Of a DNA stretch of 64,000 nucleotides, positions 55,158-64,000 are shown piece by piece; the stretch's first letter is position 1; each line of letters begins with the position of its first letter. The notes beneath the pieces were generated by a model, which was not told where the DNA came from, ran no database searches, and saw nothing but the letters and a program-made list of their open reading frames with translations. The stretch covers positions 1,722,456 to 1,786,455 of the forward strand of contig NZ_LR733293.1 of assembly GCF_902506095.1 (NCBI RefSeq), written 5' to 3'. The stretch comes from Arthrobacter sp. 9AX. GTDB lineage: Bacteria > Actinomycetota > Actinomycetes > Actinomycetales > Micrococcaceae. The position numbers and the translations under genes are program-made.

Positions 55158-55684
55158 GCACCGCAAACACCCTCAACGCCCCGGAGCCGCACCGCCACGG
55201 CGACGTCCAAGGGCGGAAGGCCGGCGTTGTGATCGCCTCCACCCGTGCAGCCGCCGGAATTTACGAGGACGAAACCGGGCCAGTGATCACTGACTGGCTG
55301 ACCGAACACGGCTTTGACGTGTTCCCGGCCATGGTGGTGCCGGACGGCGAGCCCGTGGGCGCGGCCATCCGTGCCCTCCTTACCCAGCACCCCGCCGTCG
55401 TTATTACCAGCGGCGGAACGGGCCTCAGCCCGGACGACCGCACCCCGGACGTTACGCTGCCGCTGCTGGACCACGAGATTCCCGGCATCATGGAAGCGGT
55501 CCGCCGTGCGGGCGCTGCCAAAACACCGCTGGCCGCACTGAGCCGCGGTTACGCCGGCGCTGCCGGAGAAACCTTCATCATCAACCTGCCCGGATCACCC
55601 AAGGGGGTCATGGACGGCCTGACCGTGCTGGACCCGCTGATCGGGCACCTTTGCGACCAGCTGGAAGGCGGACATGGGCACTGA
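55154..55684 (+). CDS. mog: MogA/MoaB-family molybdopterin adenylyltransferase
   Basis: This protein adenylylates molybdopterin before molybdate insertion. Its 176 residues have the family fold with [15 protein letters not shown] and the C-terminal [14 protein letters not shown]. The GTG start overlaps moaC (GTGA). Whether it is closer to MogA or MoaB cannot be decided by eye. Confidence 0.9.
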   Translation: MSTANTLNAPEPHRHGDVQGRKAGVVIASTRAAAGIYEDETGPVITDWLTEHGFDVFPAMVVPDGEPVGAAIRALLTQHPAVVITSGGTGLSPDDRTPDVTLPLLDHEIPGIMEAVRRAGAAKTPLAALSRGYAGAAGETFIINLPGSPKGVMDGLTVLDPLIGHLCDQLEGGHGH

Positions 55685-56150
55685 AACATCATTCGAGGTG
55701 GTCAACGCGGTACTGAGCGCAGAGCCTATCTCCGTTGACCAGGCCATCGCGGCCGTTGAGAGCGACACCGCAGGTGCGGTGGTCAGCTTCAGCGGGGTGG
55801 TGCGGAATCACGACGGCGGCAAGGCCGTTGAGCGCCTCAGCTACAGTGCGCACCCCATGGCACACCAGGTGATGGCCGACGTCGTTGCGCAGCTGGTCGC
55901 TGAACAGCAGGTACAAGGGAACAGCGGCCCGGGTGGTTCACCGCAGCCAGTGCGGATCTGGGCGGGACACCGCATCGGCATGCTTGAGATCGGCGATCCA
56001 GCACTGGTCTGCGCCGTGTCCGCCGCGCACCGGGGGCAGGCCTTTGCCGTCTGCTCCGAGCTGGTGGACCGGATCAAGCAGCAGGTTCCCATTTGGAAGG
56101 AACAGTTCTTTACCGACGGAACGGTGGAATGGGTGGGCGCAGGAGGTTAG
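55674..56150 (+). CDS. moaE: Molybdopterin synthase catalytic subunit
   Basis: MoaE adds two sulfurs to cyclic pyranopterin monophosphate, using MoaD. The 158-residue protein has GAVVSFSGVVRNHDGGK near residue 35, the HRIGMLEIGDPALVCAVSAAHR segment (H-R-I-G-M-L core) and VPIWKEQFF, which holds the active-site lysine. It overlaps the mog gene by 11 bases and ends the cluster. Confidence 0.93.
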   Translation: MGTETSFEVVNAVLSAEPISVDQAIAAVESDTAGAVVSFSGVVRNHDGGKAVERLSYSAHPMAHQVMADVVAQLVAEQQVQGNSGPGGSPQPVRIWAGHRIGMLEIGDPALVCAVSAAHRGQAFAVCSELVDRIKQQVPIWKEQFFTDGTVEWVGAGG

Positions 56151-56250
56151 CCCTGCGGCACGCAGGCAACTCCGGAACCCCTGGAGTCAACTGCGTGCAC
56201 GTGCGAGGTAACGCACACTCCCCGGTTCCTGCCCGGCGCGGGCCCACCGG

Positions 56251-56256
56251 TAGGCT
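56251..56256 (+). promoter_or_regulatory. -10 box for leaderless dapB
   Basis: TAGGCT ends 7 bases before the dapB ATG, the spacing of a leaderless transcript. Confidence 0.5.
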
Positions 56257-56263
56257 TAACGCC

Positions 56264-57034
56264 ATGACCGAACAACTCTCTGCGCCCTTGCCCGTTGCCG
56301 TGCTGGGCGCAAACGGGCGCATGGGCGCCGAAGCCGTAAAAGCCATTGAAGCCGCGCCGGACCTGAAGCTCGTCGCAGCCCTGGGCCGCGGCGACTCCCT
56401 GGACCGGATCACCGCAGCAGGCGCCCGCTTCGTAGTAGACCTGACCGTTCCGGAAAGCACCGAAGCGAACGTCCGCTTCGCCGTCGAACACGGCATCCAC
56501 ACTGTTGTGGGGACCACCGGCTGGGACGCTGTGAAGCTGTCGGCCCTGGAGGAGCTGCTGTCCGGACACCCGGAAACCGGCGTGCTGATCGCCCCCAACT
56601 TCGCCCTGGGCTCAGTCCTCGCCTCGGCCTTTGCCGCGAAGGCCGCCAAGTACTTTGAGTCGGTGGAAATTATCGAACTGCACCACCCGGACAAGGTGGA
56701 CGCGCCGTCCGGCACTGCCGTCCGGACCGCAGAGCTCATCGCGGCCGAACGCGCCGCAGCCCAGGTCCCGCCCAGCCCCGATGCCACCACCAGTGAACTC
56801 GCCGGTGCCCGCGGCTGCGAGGTGGACGGCGTGCGCGTCCACAGCGTGCGGCTCCGCGGCCTCGTGGCGCACCAGGAAGTCCTCCTCGGCAGCGCCGGTG
56901 AGCAGCTCACCCTGCGCCACGACTCCTTCGACCGTGCCTCCTTTATGCCCGGCGTACTCCTTGGCCTGCGCAAGGTGGCCGCCCACCCCGGACTCACGGT
57001 GGGCCTGGACGGCTACCTGGACCTGGGGCTGTAG
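56264..57034 (+). CDS. dapB: 4-hydroxy-tetrahydrodipicolinate reductase
   Basis: DapB reduces the DapA product with NAD(P)H in lysine and diaminopimelate synthesis. The 256-residue protein has the nucleotide-binding VLGANGRMG and the catalytic E-L-H-H-P-D-K-V-D-A-P-S-G-T (His140, His141, Lys144). The start is the ATG at 56264; the frame extends into moaE without meaning. dapA lies 3 kb downstream. Confidence 0.95.
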   Translation: MTEQLSAPLPVAVLGANGRMGAEAVKAIEAAPDLKLVAALGRGDSLDRITAAGARFVVDLTVPESTEANVRFAVEHGIHTVVGTTGWDAVKLSALEELLSGHPETGVLIAPNFALGSVLASAFAAKAAKYFESVEIIELHHPDKVDAPSGTAVRTAELIAAERAAAQVPPSPDATTSELAGARGCEVDGVRVHSVRLRGLVAHQEVLLGSAGEQLTLRHDSFDRASFMPGVLLGLRKVAAHPGLTVGLDGYLDLGL

Positions 57035-57036
57035 CC

Positions 57037-57516
57037 ATGGGCGGGCTGGTGACCGGCTTCCGGAAAAACCGCACCAAGATCTGGGTGGGCGCAGTCACGC
57101 TGCTCCTGGTGTTCTACCTGGTGGTGTCCTTCCAGCGCTCTATCCTGCTGCTCACGGACAGCAACCCCGCAGCCGTGGCCATCGGAGCCGCCTACCTGGT
57201 GCTGCCCGTGATCGGGGCGTGGGCGCTGATCCGCGAGCTGATGTTCGGCGCCCGCACGGAGCAGATGGCAAAAGTCCTCGAAGCCGAAGGGGGGCTGCCC
57301 GTGGACGAACTGCCCAGGACCCCTGCCGGCAGGATCGTCCGGTCTGCAGCGGATGCAGAATTCGAAAAGTACCGGGCGGAGGCCGAAGCGGCTCCTGAAG
57401 ACTGGCGTTCCTGGTTCCGGCTCAGCTGCGCCTACGACGCCGCCGGCGACCGAAAGCGCGCCCGCGCCTCCATGCGGGATGCCGTCAAGCTCTTCCGGGA
57501 CAACGTCCCGGCCTAG
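57037..57516 (+). CDS. Membrane protein with TPR-like tail
   Basis: A 159-residue protein with two N-terminal membrane helices (IWVGAVTLLLVFYLVVSF; AVAIGAAYLVLPVIGAWAL) and a soluble C-terminal part with one tetratricopeptide-like helix pair (WRSWFRLSCAYDAAGDRKRARASM, cited by W-F-R-L-S-C-A-Y). It starts 2 bases after dapB and is probably co-transcribed, a conserved arrangement in Actinobacteria. Role unknown. Confidence 0.82.
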   Translation: MGGLVTGFRKNRTKIWVGAVTLLLVFYLVVSFQRSILLLTDSNPAAVAIGAAYLVLPVIGAWALIRELMFGARTEQMAKVLEAEGGLPVDELPRTPAGRIVRSAADAEFEKYRAEAEAAPEDWRSWFRLSCAYDAAGDRKRARASMRDAVKLFRDNVPA

Positions 57517-58748
57517 CGGACGGCCTTTACTCCGCCGCGTCCCAGCCGGTTGGCCGCGTGCCCCAGCCATTCGAGCGGGCCACGCCACCCGAGCAGCACA
57601 AACACCATGCCGATGATTACTGCGGAGGCGGCCTGGGCAAAGTACATCGCGTCCTCGCTCCAGCCGTCGGGGAGGGGTTTCAGGTAGAACGCTGAGACCA
57701 CCCAGACGTGGATGGAGTAGAGCGTCAGGGTCATGGCGCCGGCCCCGCGCAGGGGCAGCAACAGGTCCAGGGCAACCCAGTCGGCCAGCCTGCCCAGCAG
57801 CAGGAACGCCCCAATGACTGCAACGGCCGCCGCCGAGGTGTGCAGCAGGTCCAGGGTGGTGGCCGAATGTGGTGCCGCGGATGCCAGCCACCACCACGAA
57901 CCTTCCTGCGGGATGCCTGTCAGGTTGACCTGCAGGACGCTGTCCAGCGGATAACCGGGGGAGTTCAGCACCTTTTCCAGGGCAGCACGGCCGCCCCAAT
58001 CTTCCATCGCCGCAGTACCCAGTGCCTTGGCCAGCACGGCAATGGCGGTGCCGCCGATCAACAACACCCACGGCACCAGCGCTTTGTTCAGCATCAGGCG
58101 GCCGACCACGAGCCCCACCAGGAGGTACGACAGCCACTGGAAGACCGGGTAATAGCCGGTCAGGAAGACGTCGGCCAGGAGCCGGCCGGGCGTGGCGAGA
58201 TCCTCCCAGGACGGGTTGTGTCCCAGTGTGAGCGGCGGGGTCGCCGCCAGCAGCCACGGGCGCAGCAGGTACGCCAGAACAGGGGATAGGAGGATCCAGC
58301 CCGCCGCCCAGGCGCAGAGCGTTTTCACCCGCAGGCCCAGGAACGGCAGGACGCACAGGAACAGGACGGCGTAGTGGACCAGGATGATGGCCAGGTTGAC
58401 CTCCAGCCCGCCCAGGCTGAGTCCGACGGCGGCAATCACCAGTGCGCGCAGGGCCACGCCGCGCCGGGCGGCGGACAGTTCCGGACCCTGCAGCGGCTTG
58501 TGCTTTCCGGTGGACAAGGCAAGGCCGACTCCTGCAAGGACCGCGAACAGGGCGGCCGCCCTGCCTGAAAACGTCAGGCCGATCCAGGTGGGCGTGAGGT
58601 TGGCGTTCGACTCGAAAGTTGGCAGCAGGTGGGTGGCCATCATTCCCAGCAGCGCCAGCCCCCGGGCCGCGTCAATACCGTGAAGCCGGGCAGTTGTGGA
58701 CCGGCCGGCAGACGTCCTGGCGGAAGCGGCGGCATTACGGGAGGTCAT
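57513..58748 (-). CDS. DUF418/DUF1624-type multispan membrane protein
   Basis: A 411-residue membrane protein with about ten helices. The N-terminal segment HGIDAARGLALLGMMATHLLP is the hallmark of the heparan-alpha-glucosaminide acetyltransferase/DUF418 superfamily, which includes membrane acyltransferases. No substrate can be proposed. It converges with the TPR-like gene (4-bp overlap of the ends) and diverges from the SOS-boxed gene. Confidence 0.85.
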   Translation of the reverse strand: MTSRNAAASARTSAGRSTTARLHGIDAARGLALLGMMATHLLPTFESNANLTPTWIGLTFSGRAAALFAVLAGVGLALSTGKHKPLQGPELSAARRGVALRALVIAAVGLSLGGLEVNLAIILVHYAVLFLCVLPFLGLRVKTLCAWAAGWILLSPVLAYLLRPWLLAATPPLTLGHNPSWEDLATPGRLLADVFLTGYYPVFQWLSYLLVGLVVGRLMLNKALVPWVLLIGGTAIAVLAKALGTAAMEDWGGRAALEKVLNSPGYPLDSVLQVNLTGIPQEGSWWWLASAAPHSATTLDLLHTSAAAVAVIGAFLLLGRLADWVALDLLLPLRGAGAMTLTLYSIHVWVVSAFYLKPLPDGWSEDAMYFAQAASAVIIGMVFVLLGWRGPLEWLGHAANRLGRGGVKAVR

Positions 58749-58814
58749 GCCCAGATCGTCTCACACCCGCCTGTGCCCTGGCTGTCACGCGGAACCACGC
58801 TGCAGGCAACCCCC

Positions 58815-58843
58815 TTGTGTTCGAATATATGTTCGAATACGAT
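58815..58843 (+). promoter_or_regulatory. Promoter with an embedded LexA-type SOS box
   Basis: TTGTGT (58815-58820) and TACGAT (58838-58843) are 17 bp apart. The spacer contains TCGAATATATGTTCGA (58821-58836), which differs by one base from the actinobacterial LexA consensus TCGAAC-N4-GTTCGA. LexA bound there would block the promoter. Confidence 0.75.
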
Positions 58844-58850
58844 GAACGGC

Positions 58851-59225
58851 ATGCAAACGCCATCATCGCGAGTTCCAGCATCCGGAGTACCAGCGTCAGG
58901 AAATCCATCCTCCGGCGCCTCTGCCGCGGAGCCGCGCCTTGACGGACCGCTGAAGGCCATGAGCCCCGGCGTGGTCGATTACCTCTTCCGCCAGCTGGTG
59001 ACCGGGAAGACGTCCGAGGACATCCAGTGGGAGCAGGAAGGCATCAGCCTCGCCGCCCAGCCCGAGGGTGCCGAACTTGCCCGGCGGCTGTCCGAGACGG
59101 ACATCGACGCCCTGACGCCCGTGGAACTGTTCCACTACGTACGGGCAGCCCAGCGACTGGCAGCATGGGCGGAAGGGCTCCGCCAGGCAGCCGTGGGAAG
59201 GTACTGCCACCCTGGGCCTGCCTAG
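58851..59225 (+). CDS. Short SOS-controlled protein resembling the N-terminus of DUF222
   Basis: A 124-residue protein. Residues 1-30 are Pro/Ser/Ala-rich; the rest is helical (GVVDYLFRQLVTGKTSEDI; LARRLSETDIDALTP; FHYVRAAQRLAAWAEGLRQA) and resembles the first helices of DUF222 (13E12) proteins, a family known to be SOS-induced in mycobacteria. It then stops, with no HNH part. It may be a truncated remnant still under its original promoter, or a stand-alone small SOS protein. The ATG at 58851 is 7 bases after the -10 box (leaderless); an ATG at 58842 overlaps the -10. Confidence 0.65.
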   Translation: MQTPSSRVPASGVPASGNPSSGASAAEPRLDGPLKAMSPGVVDYLFRQLVTGKTSEDIQWEQEGISLAAQPEGAELARRLSETDIDALTPVELFHYVRAAQRLAAWAEGLRQAAVGRYCHPGPA

Positions 59226-59300
59226 CGGGCGGCGGGAGGACGCAGCCTGAGAAAAGGCACTGCATGCCGGGCGGCCCGGGCGCGTGCCTAGGATGGAGGC

Positions 59301-60098
59301 GTGACTGACACCCTTCCCGTCTCCGTCATTCAGTACCGCGCCCTGGAGGGAGGCATCGCTGCCAACGCCGACGAGCATGTCCGCCTCATTGAGGACGCTG
59401 ACGACCACGGCGCCCGGCTGGTGGTCTTCCCGGAACTCTCCTTGACCGGCTACCGCCTGGAACTCCTCGAAAACCCTGACTTTTGGCTTGCGCCGGCAGA
59501 CCACCGCCTTGCCGGCATCCGCGAGATCTGCCGCAGGACAGGGATCACGGCCGTTATCGGCGCAGCGATTCACGAGGTTGATGGCACTCCGCGGCTGGCA
59601 TCACTTGCTCTCCACCCTGATGGCAGCACCGAAGCGGCCTTCAAGACCCACCTGCACGGGCCCGAACGCGATCTCTTCGCGCCTGGGAAGGGGCCGGTGC
59701 TGATAGAGGTGGACGGATGGAAGATTGCACTGGCGATCTGCCTTGACACGTCTGTGGCCGCCCATGCCGGGAACGCCGCTGCCGCCGGCGCGGACCTTTA
59801 CTGTGTGTCCGCCCTCTACACCAAGGATGAGGAACACCGCCTGACCCTCCATCTGGGTGCCCGCGCCATGGACAACAGAATGTTTACCCTGCTTGCCAAC
59901 CTCGGCGGCAGCAGTGCACTGGGCGAATCATGCGGCCTGAGCGGTTTCTGGGGGCCGGACGGCCTTCCCCTGAAGCAGGCAGCGGGGACCGGTACCGAAG
60001 TCGTTTCGGCCATCCTGCAGTGCAGCCGTCTCCGCAGGTTCCGGAAGCAGGAATCCAGGGAAATACCGTCGCGGCCCCCGCCGGGACCCCCTGTTTGA
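59301..60098 (+). CDS. Nitrilase-superfamily carbon-nitrogen hydrolase
   Basis: A cytosolic amidase-type hydrolase, 265 residues, with the complete catalytic triad: Glu45 (VFPELSLTGY), Lys115 (AAFKTHL) and Cys147 (AICLDTS). The substrate is unknown; omega-amidase or N-carbamoyl-type activity would fit the family. The C-terminal 25 residues are Arg/Pro-rich and unlike the family. A TAGGAT box ends 6 bases before the GTG start. Confidence 0.87.
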   Translation: MTDTLPVSVIQYRALEGGIAANADEHVRLIEDADDHGARLVVFPELSLTGYRLELLENPDFWLAPADHRLAGIREICRRTGITAVIGAAIHEVDGTPRLASLALHPDGSTEAAFKTHLHGPERDLFAPGKGPVLIEVDGWKIALAICLDTSVAAHAGNAAAAGADLYCVSALYTKDEEHRLTLHLGARAMDNRMFTLLANLGGSSALGESCGLSGFWGPDGLPLKQAAGTGTEVVSAILQCSRLRRFRKQESREIPSRPPPGPPV

Positions 60099-60143
60099 CG
60101 TGCATCACGCCCGTCCTATTGTCCTAACCAGCCGCGGACAGGG

Positions 60144-60149
60144 TAACGT
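60144..60149 (+). promoter_or_regulatory. -10 box for leaderless dapA
   Basis: TAACGT ends 7 bases before the dapA ATG. TTGTCC (60119-60124), 19 bp further upstream, may be the -35. Confidence 0.5.
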
Positions 60150-60156
60150 TTTTTCC

Positions 60157-61065
60157 ATGGCTGACTCCTCCGCGCACATCCCTGCCCTCGGTACCCTCCT
60201 GACCGCCATGGTCACACCGTTCACCAAGGACGGCTCAGTCGATTACCAGCAGGCAGCGGAACTGGCCACGAAGCTCGTGGACGACGGCTGCGACGGACTC
60301 GTGGTCACCGGCACCACCGGCGAAACCTCCACCCTCACCGACGAAGAGAACCTCGGCATGTTCCGTGCGGTCAAGGAAGCCGTGGGCGGCCGTGCCGCCA
60401 TCATCGCCGGTACAGGCACCAACGACACCGCGCACTCGGTGCACCTTTCCCGGCAGGCCGCAGCGATCGGCGTCGACGGCATCCTGCTGGTGACCCCCTA
60501 CTACAACAAGCCCAGCCAGTCGGGCCTCCGCGCACACTTCGAGACCATCGCCTCGGCCGCCGACGTGCCCGTGATGCTCTACGACATCCCCGGCCGGTCC
60601 TCCATCGCCATCGAACCCGACACCATGATCCGGCTGGCGCAGCACCCGAACATCGTCGCGGTCAAGGACGCCAAGGCCGACCTTGTCGCCGCCACGCGCG
60701 TCATGGCGGAGACGGACCTGCTCTTCTACTCCGGCGATGACGGACTGACCCTGCCCTGGATGGCGCTGGGCGCCGTCGGCCTGGTGGGAGTGACCACCCA
60801 CGTGGCAACCCGCCGCTTCCGCGAACTCATTGACGCGGTGAACGCGAACGACCTCGGCACCGCACGGAAGATCAACTTCGAGCTCCAGCCGATCGTCCGG
60901 GCCACCATGAGCCGTGTCCAGGGAGCCGTTGCGGCCAAGCAGATTCTTAAATGGCAGGGAGTCCTGCCCAACTCGATTGTCCGTTTGCCCCTCGTGGAGC
61001 CGGACGAAGCCGAGATCGAAACCATCCGCGGGGATTTGGCGGAAGCGGGGCTGGTCTTTTCCTGA
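60157..61065 (+). CDS. dapA: 4-hydroxy-tetrahydrodipicolinate synthase
   Basis: DapA condenses pyruvate with aspartate semialdehyde, the first step specific to lysine/DAP synthesis. The 302-residue TIM barrel has GTTGETSTL, YNKPSQSGL, YDIPGRSS and the Schiff-base Lys170 in V-A-V-K-D-A-K. The ATG at 60157 is chosen from the conserved N-terminus and the -10 box. RNase J follows 43 bases later, the order found in mycobacteria. Confidence 0.95.
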   Translation: MADSSAHIPALGTLLTAMVTPFTKDGSVDYQQAAELATKLVDDGCDGLVVTGTTGETSTLTDEENLGMFRAVKEAVGGRAAIIAGTGTNDTAHSVHLSRQAAAIGVDGILLVTPYYNKPSQSGLRAHFETIASAADVPVMLYDIPGRSSIAIEPDTMIRLAQHPNIVAVKDAKADLVAATRVMAETDLLFYSGDDGLTLPWMALGAVGLVGVTTHVATRRFRELIDAVNANDLGTARKINFELQPIVRATMSRVQGAVAAKQILKWQGVLPNSIVRLPLVEPDEAEIETIRGDLAEAGLVFS

Positions 61066-61108
61066 GGGCTAAGACCGGCACACCCTTCCGCCTGGAAAGT
61101 AGTGCAAT

Positions 61109-62800
<1,692 letters not shown>

Positions 62801-62816
62801 CAGCCTCCGCCGCCGG

Positions 62817-62858
62817 CTCCGGCCCGTACTCCCGCCACACCGGGAGTGCGGGCCGGAG
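62817..62858 (+). terminator. Terminator hairpin after RNase J
   Basis: CTCCGGCCCGTACTCCCG and CGGGAGTGCGGGCCGGAG form an 18-bp stem with one U-G pair and a 6-base loop. It lies 17 bases after the stop codon. Confidence 0.75.
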
Positions 62859-62952
62859 AGGTTTAAGCGGGAACTGCCGCGGGCCAACGCGGCCCTTTAT
62901 CCGAGGGGGATCCGCGGGGCACCAAATCCCCGGTAAACCGGTGCAGTTCCGG

Positions 62953-62958
62953 TACCGT
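62953..62958 (+). promoter_or_regulatory. -10 box for leaderless ftsK
   Basis: TACCGT ends 7 bases before the ftsK ATG, matching the leaderless pattern seen elsewhere in the window. Confidence 0.4.
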
Positions 62959-62965
62959 GGCTAGT

Positions 62966-64000
62966 ATGGCCACTCGTACTACTTCCGCGCCCAATGGTTC
63001 CAGCAGGGGCAGCTCCGGCAGCAAAACCGGCGGCCGCGGTTCCGGCTCCACGGCAGCGAAATCCCCGGCCAGGTCCGGGCGGGCCGGGAGTTCCGGTACG
63101 GCCAGGACACGCCAGCTTCCCGCCGTCGAACAGCAACAGCCCTGGCTGCTCCGGGTTGTCGGCGGGGCATGGCTCGGTATTGGCCACCTCGTGGGCGGGG
63201 GTGTGCGGCGCATCGGCCATGACGTCAGCGACCTCCCGGCCGAGGAACGCCGTGACGGCGCCGCCCTGTTCAACCTGGCCCTCGGCGTCTTCATCGCCAC
63301 TTTCGCGTGGTGGGGACTGACGGGGTGGTTCCCGGACGCCGTGTACAGCGTGGTGAACGGGACATTCGGCTGGATGTCACTGCTGCTTCCGCTGATGCTT
63401 TTTGTGTGCGCCTTCCGGCTCTTCCGCCAGCCCTCCGACGGCCGGGGCAACAACCGGGTGGGCATCGGCTTCCTGGTCATGACGTTTGCGGGCTGCGGCC
63501 TGGCCCACGTCCTGGGCGGGCAGCCCACCGTGGCCCAGGGCTTCGACGGCCTGCGCCAGGCCGGCGGAATGCTGGGCTTCCTGGGCGCCTCTCCGCTGGC
63601 AGCGATCCACCCTGCCGTGCCGCTGGTGCTCTACGGACTGCTCGCTTTTGTGTCGCTGCTCATCATCACGGCCACGCCGTTCGGCGCCATCCCGCGGCGG
63701 TTGCGCGGCGCCTACGAGCACCTGATGGGCATCGACCTGCAGGAAGAGGACGGCAACGGGCACGACCGCAGCTACCTTGAGCGGACGCCTCCGGCAGCGC
63801 CCAAAAAGAAGAAGCGCCGCCTCTTCGGCAAGGACGAAGAGGCCGACGCCGGCCTGGAAGGTTACGTGGGCGACGAAGCCTTCGAGCATGCCGTCATTGA
63901 CGACGACGAACCGGAGCCCCCGCGTCCGGCCCCCGGTGTCCGCCGGCCCACCCCGGCGGAGATCGCCGTCGAAAAGATCAAGGCCGCACAGGGCCTCGTC
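62966..64000 (+). CDS. ftsK: FtsK/SpoIIIE DNA translocase, N-terminal part (3' partial)
   Basis: The frame is open to the window end (345 codons), so the motor domain is outside. Residues 1-55 are a Ser/Gly/Arg-rich cytosolic tail (MATRTTSAPNG ...). Four membrane helices follow (FNLALGVFIATFAWWGL; WMSLLLPLMLFVCAF; VGIGFLVMTFAGCGL; LVLYGLLAFVSLLIIT), then the linker that starts with basic KKKKRRLFGKDEE and acidic Pro-rich sequence. This is the FtsK layout, and the position after dapA and RNase J agrees with mycobacterial synteny. FtsK couples cell division to chromosome segregation. Confidence 0.9.
   Translation, partial: MATRTTSAPNGSSRGSSGSKTGGRGSGSTAAKSPARSGRAGSSGTARTRQLPAVEQQQPWLLRVVGGAWLGIGHLVGGGVRRIGHDVSDLPAEERRDGAALFNLALGVFIATFAWWGLTGWFPDAVYSVVNGTFGWMSLLLPLMLFVCAFRLFRQPSDGRGNNRVGIGFLVMTFAGCGLAHVLGGQPTVAQGFDGLRQAGGMLGFLGASPLAAIHPAVPLVLYGLLAFVSLLIITATPFGAIPRRLRGAYEHLMGIDLQEEDGNGHDRSYLERTPPAAPKKKKRRLFGKDEEADAGLEGYVGDEAFEHAVIDDDEPEPPRPAPGVRRPTPAEIAVEKIKAAQGLV

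Overview
The window is high-GC actinobacterial chromosome, most likely Arthrobacter sensu lato (Micrococcaceae). The protein sequences, the gene order and the many GTG starts support this, as do start codons placed 6-7 nt after a TANNNT box. From about 12.7 kb to the right end the backbone follows the order known in Mycobacterium tuberculosis (dxr, rip1, gcpE, GNAT ... proS, DUF4439 gene, rimP, nusA, ylxR, infB, rbfA ... truB, ribF, rpsO, pnp, M16 peptidase ... dapB, dapA, RNase J, ftsK). I see no rRNA, tRNA, CRISPR array, intact insertion sequence or prophage. Both ends cut a gene: E1-beta on the left and ftsK on the right.

1-11.2 kb is a leucine/branched-chain acyl-CoA degradation island: BCKDH E1-beta and E2, a TetR repressor, methylcrotonyl-CoA carboxylase (mccB, mccA), an acyl-CoA dehydrogenase, a 3-oxoacid CoA-transferase (scoA, scoB), a MaoC hydratase and a CitE-type lyase. 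It matches the content of M. tuberculosis Rv2495c-Rv2504c. MaoC and CitE probably replace the usual crotonase and HMG-CoA lyase. A two-site operator lies over the mccB promoter.

11.1-19.8 kb holds a lipase-maturation-factor-like membrane protein, dxr, rseP, ispG and a GNAT gene. Four genes are inserted between rseP and ispG, including a SatD-like HTH protein with a membrane partner and a cluster of palindromes upstream. 19.8-28.5 kb holds a TetR/ABC-2 efflux operon with a 20-bp operator, proS, a TSUP permease, a PLP decarboxylase, an aminoglycoside-phosphotransferase homologue and a VIT1/CCC1 transporter.

28.5-48.9 kb is translation and RNA metabolism (rimP, nusA, ylxR, infB, rbfA, truB, ribF, rpsO, pnp, M16 peptidase). 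Embedded in it are a secreted ScyD/ScyE-like protein, a deaminase, a thioredoxin, an aminotransferase and kynA-kynU. 49.5-50.1 kb is a scar of DUF222/HNH (13E12) gene fragments in inverted orientation. 50.2-56.2 kb is a molybdenum-cofactor cluster around a membrane-anchored sulfite-oxidase-like enzyme. 56.3-64 kb holds dapB, a DUF418 membrane protein, a short gene under a LexA-type SOS box, a nitrilase-family amidase, dapA, RNase J and ftsK.

No clearly new multi-gene system is evident. The items most worth checking are the SatD pair with its operators, the SOS-boxed orphan, the inverted DUF222 relics, the repeat units read through as protein in E2 and MaoC, and the widespread leaderless-start signature.
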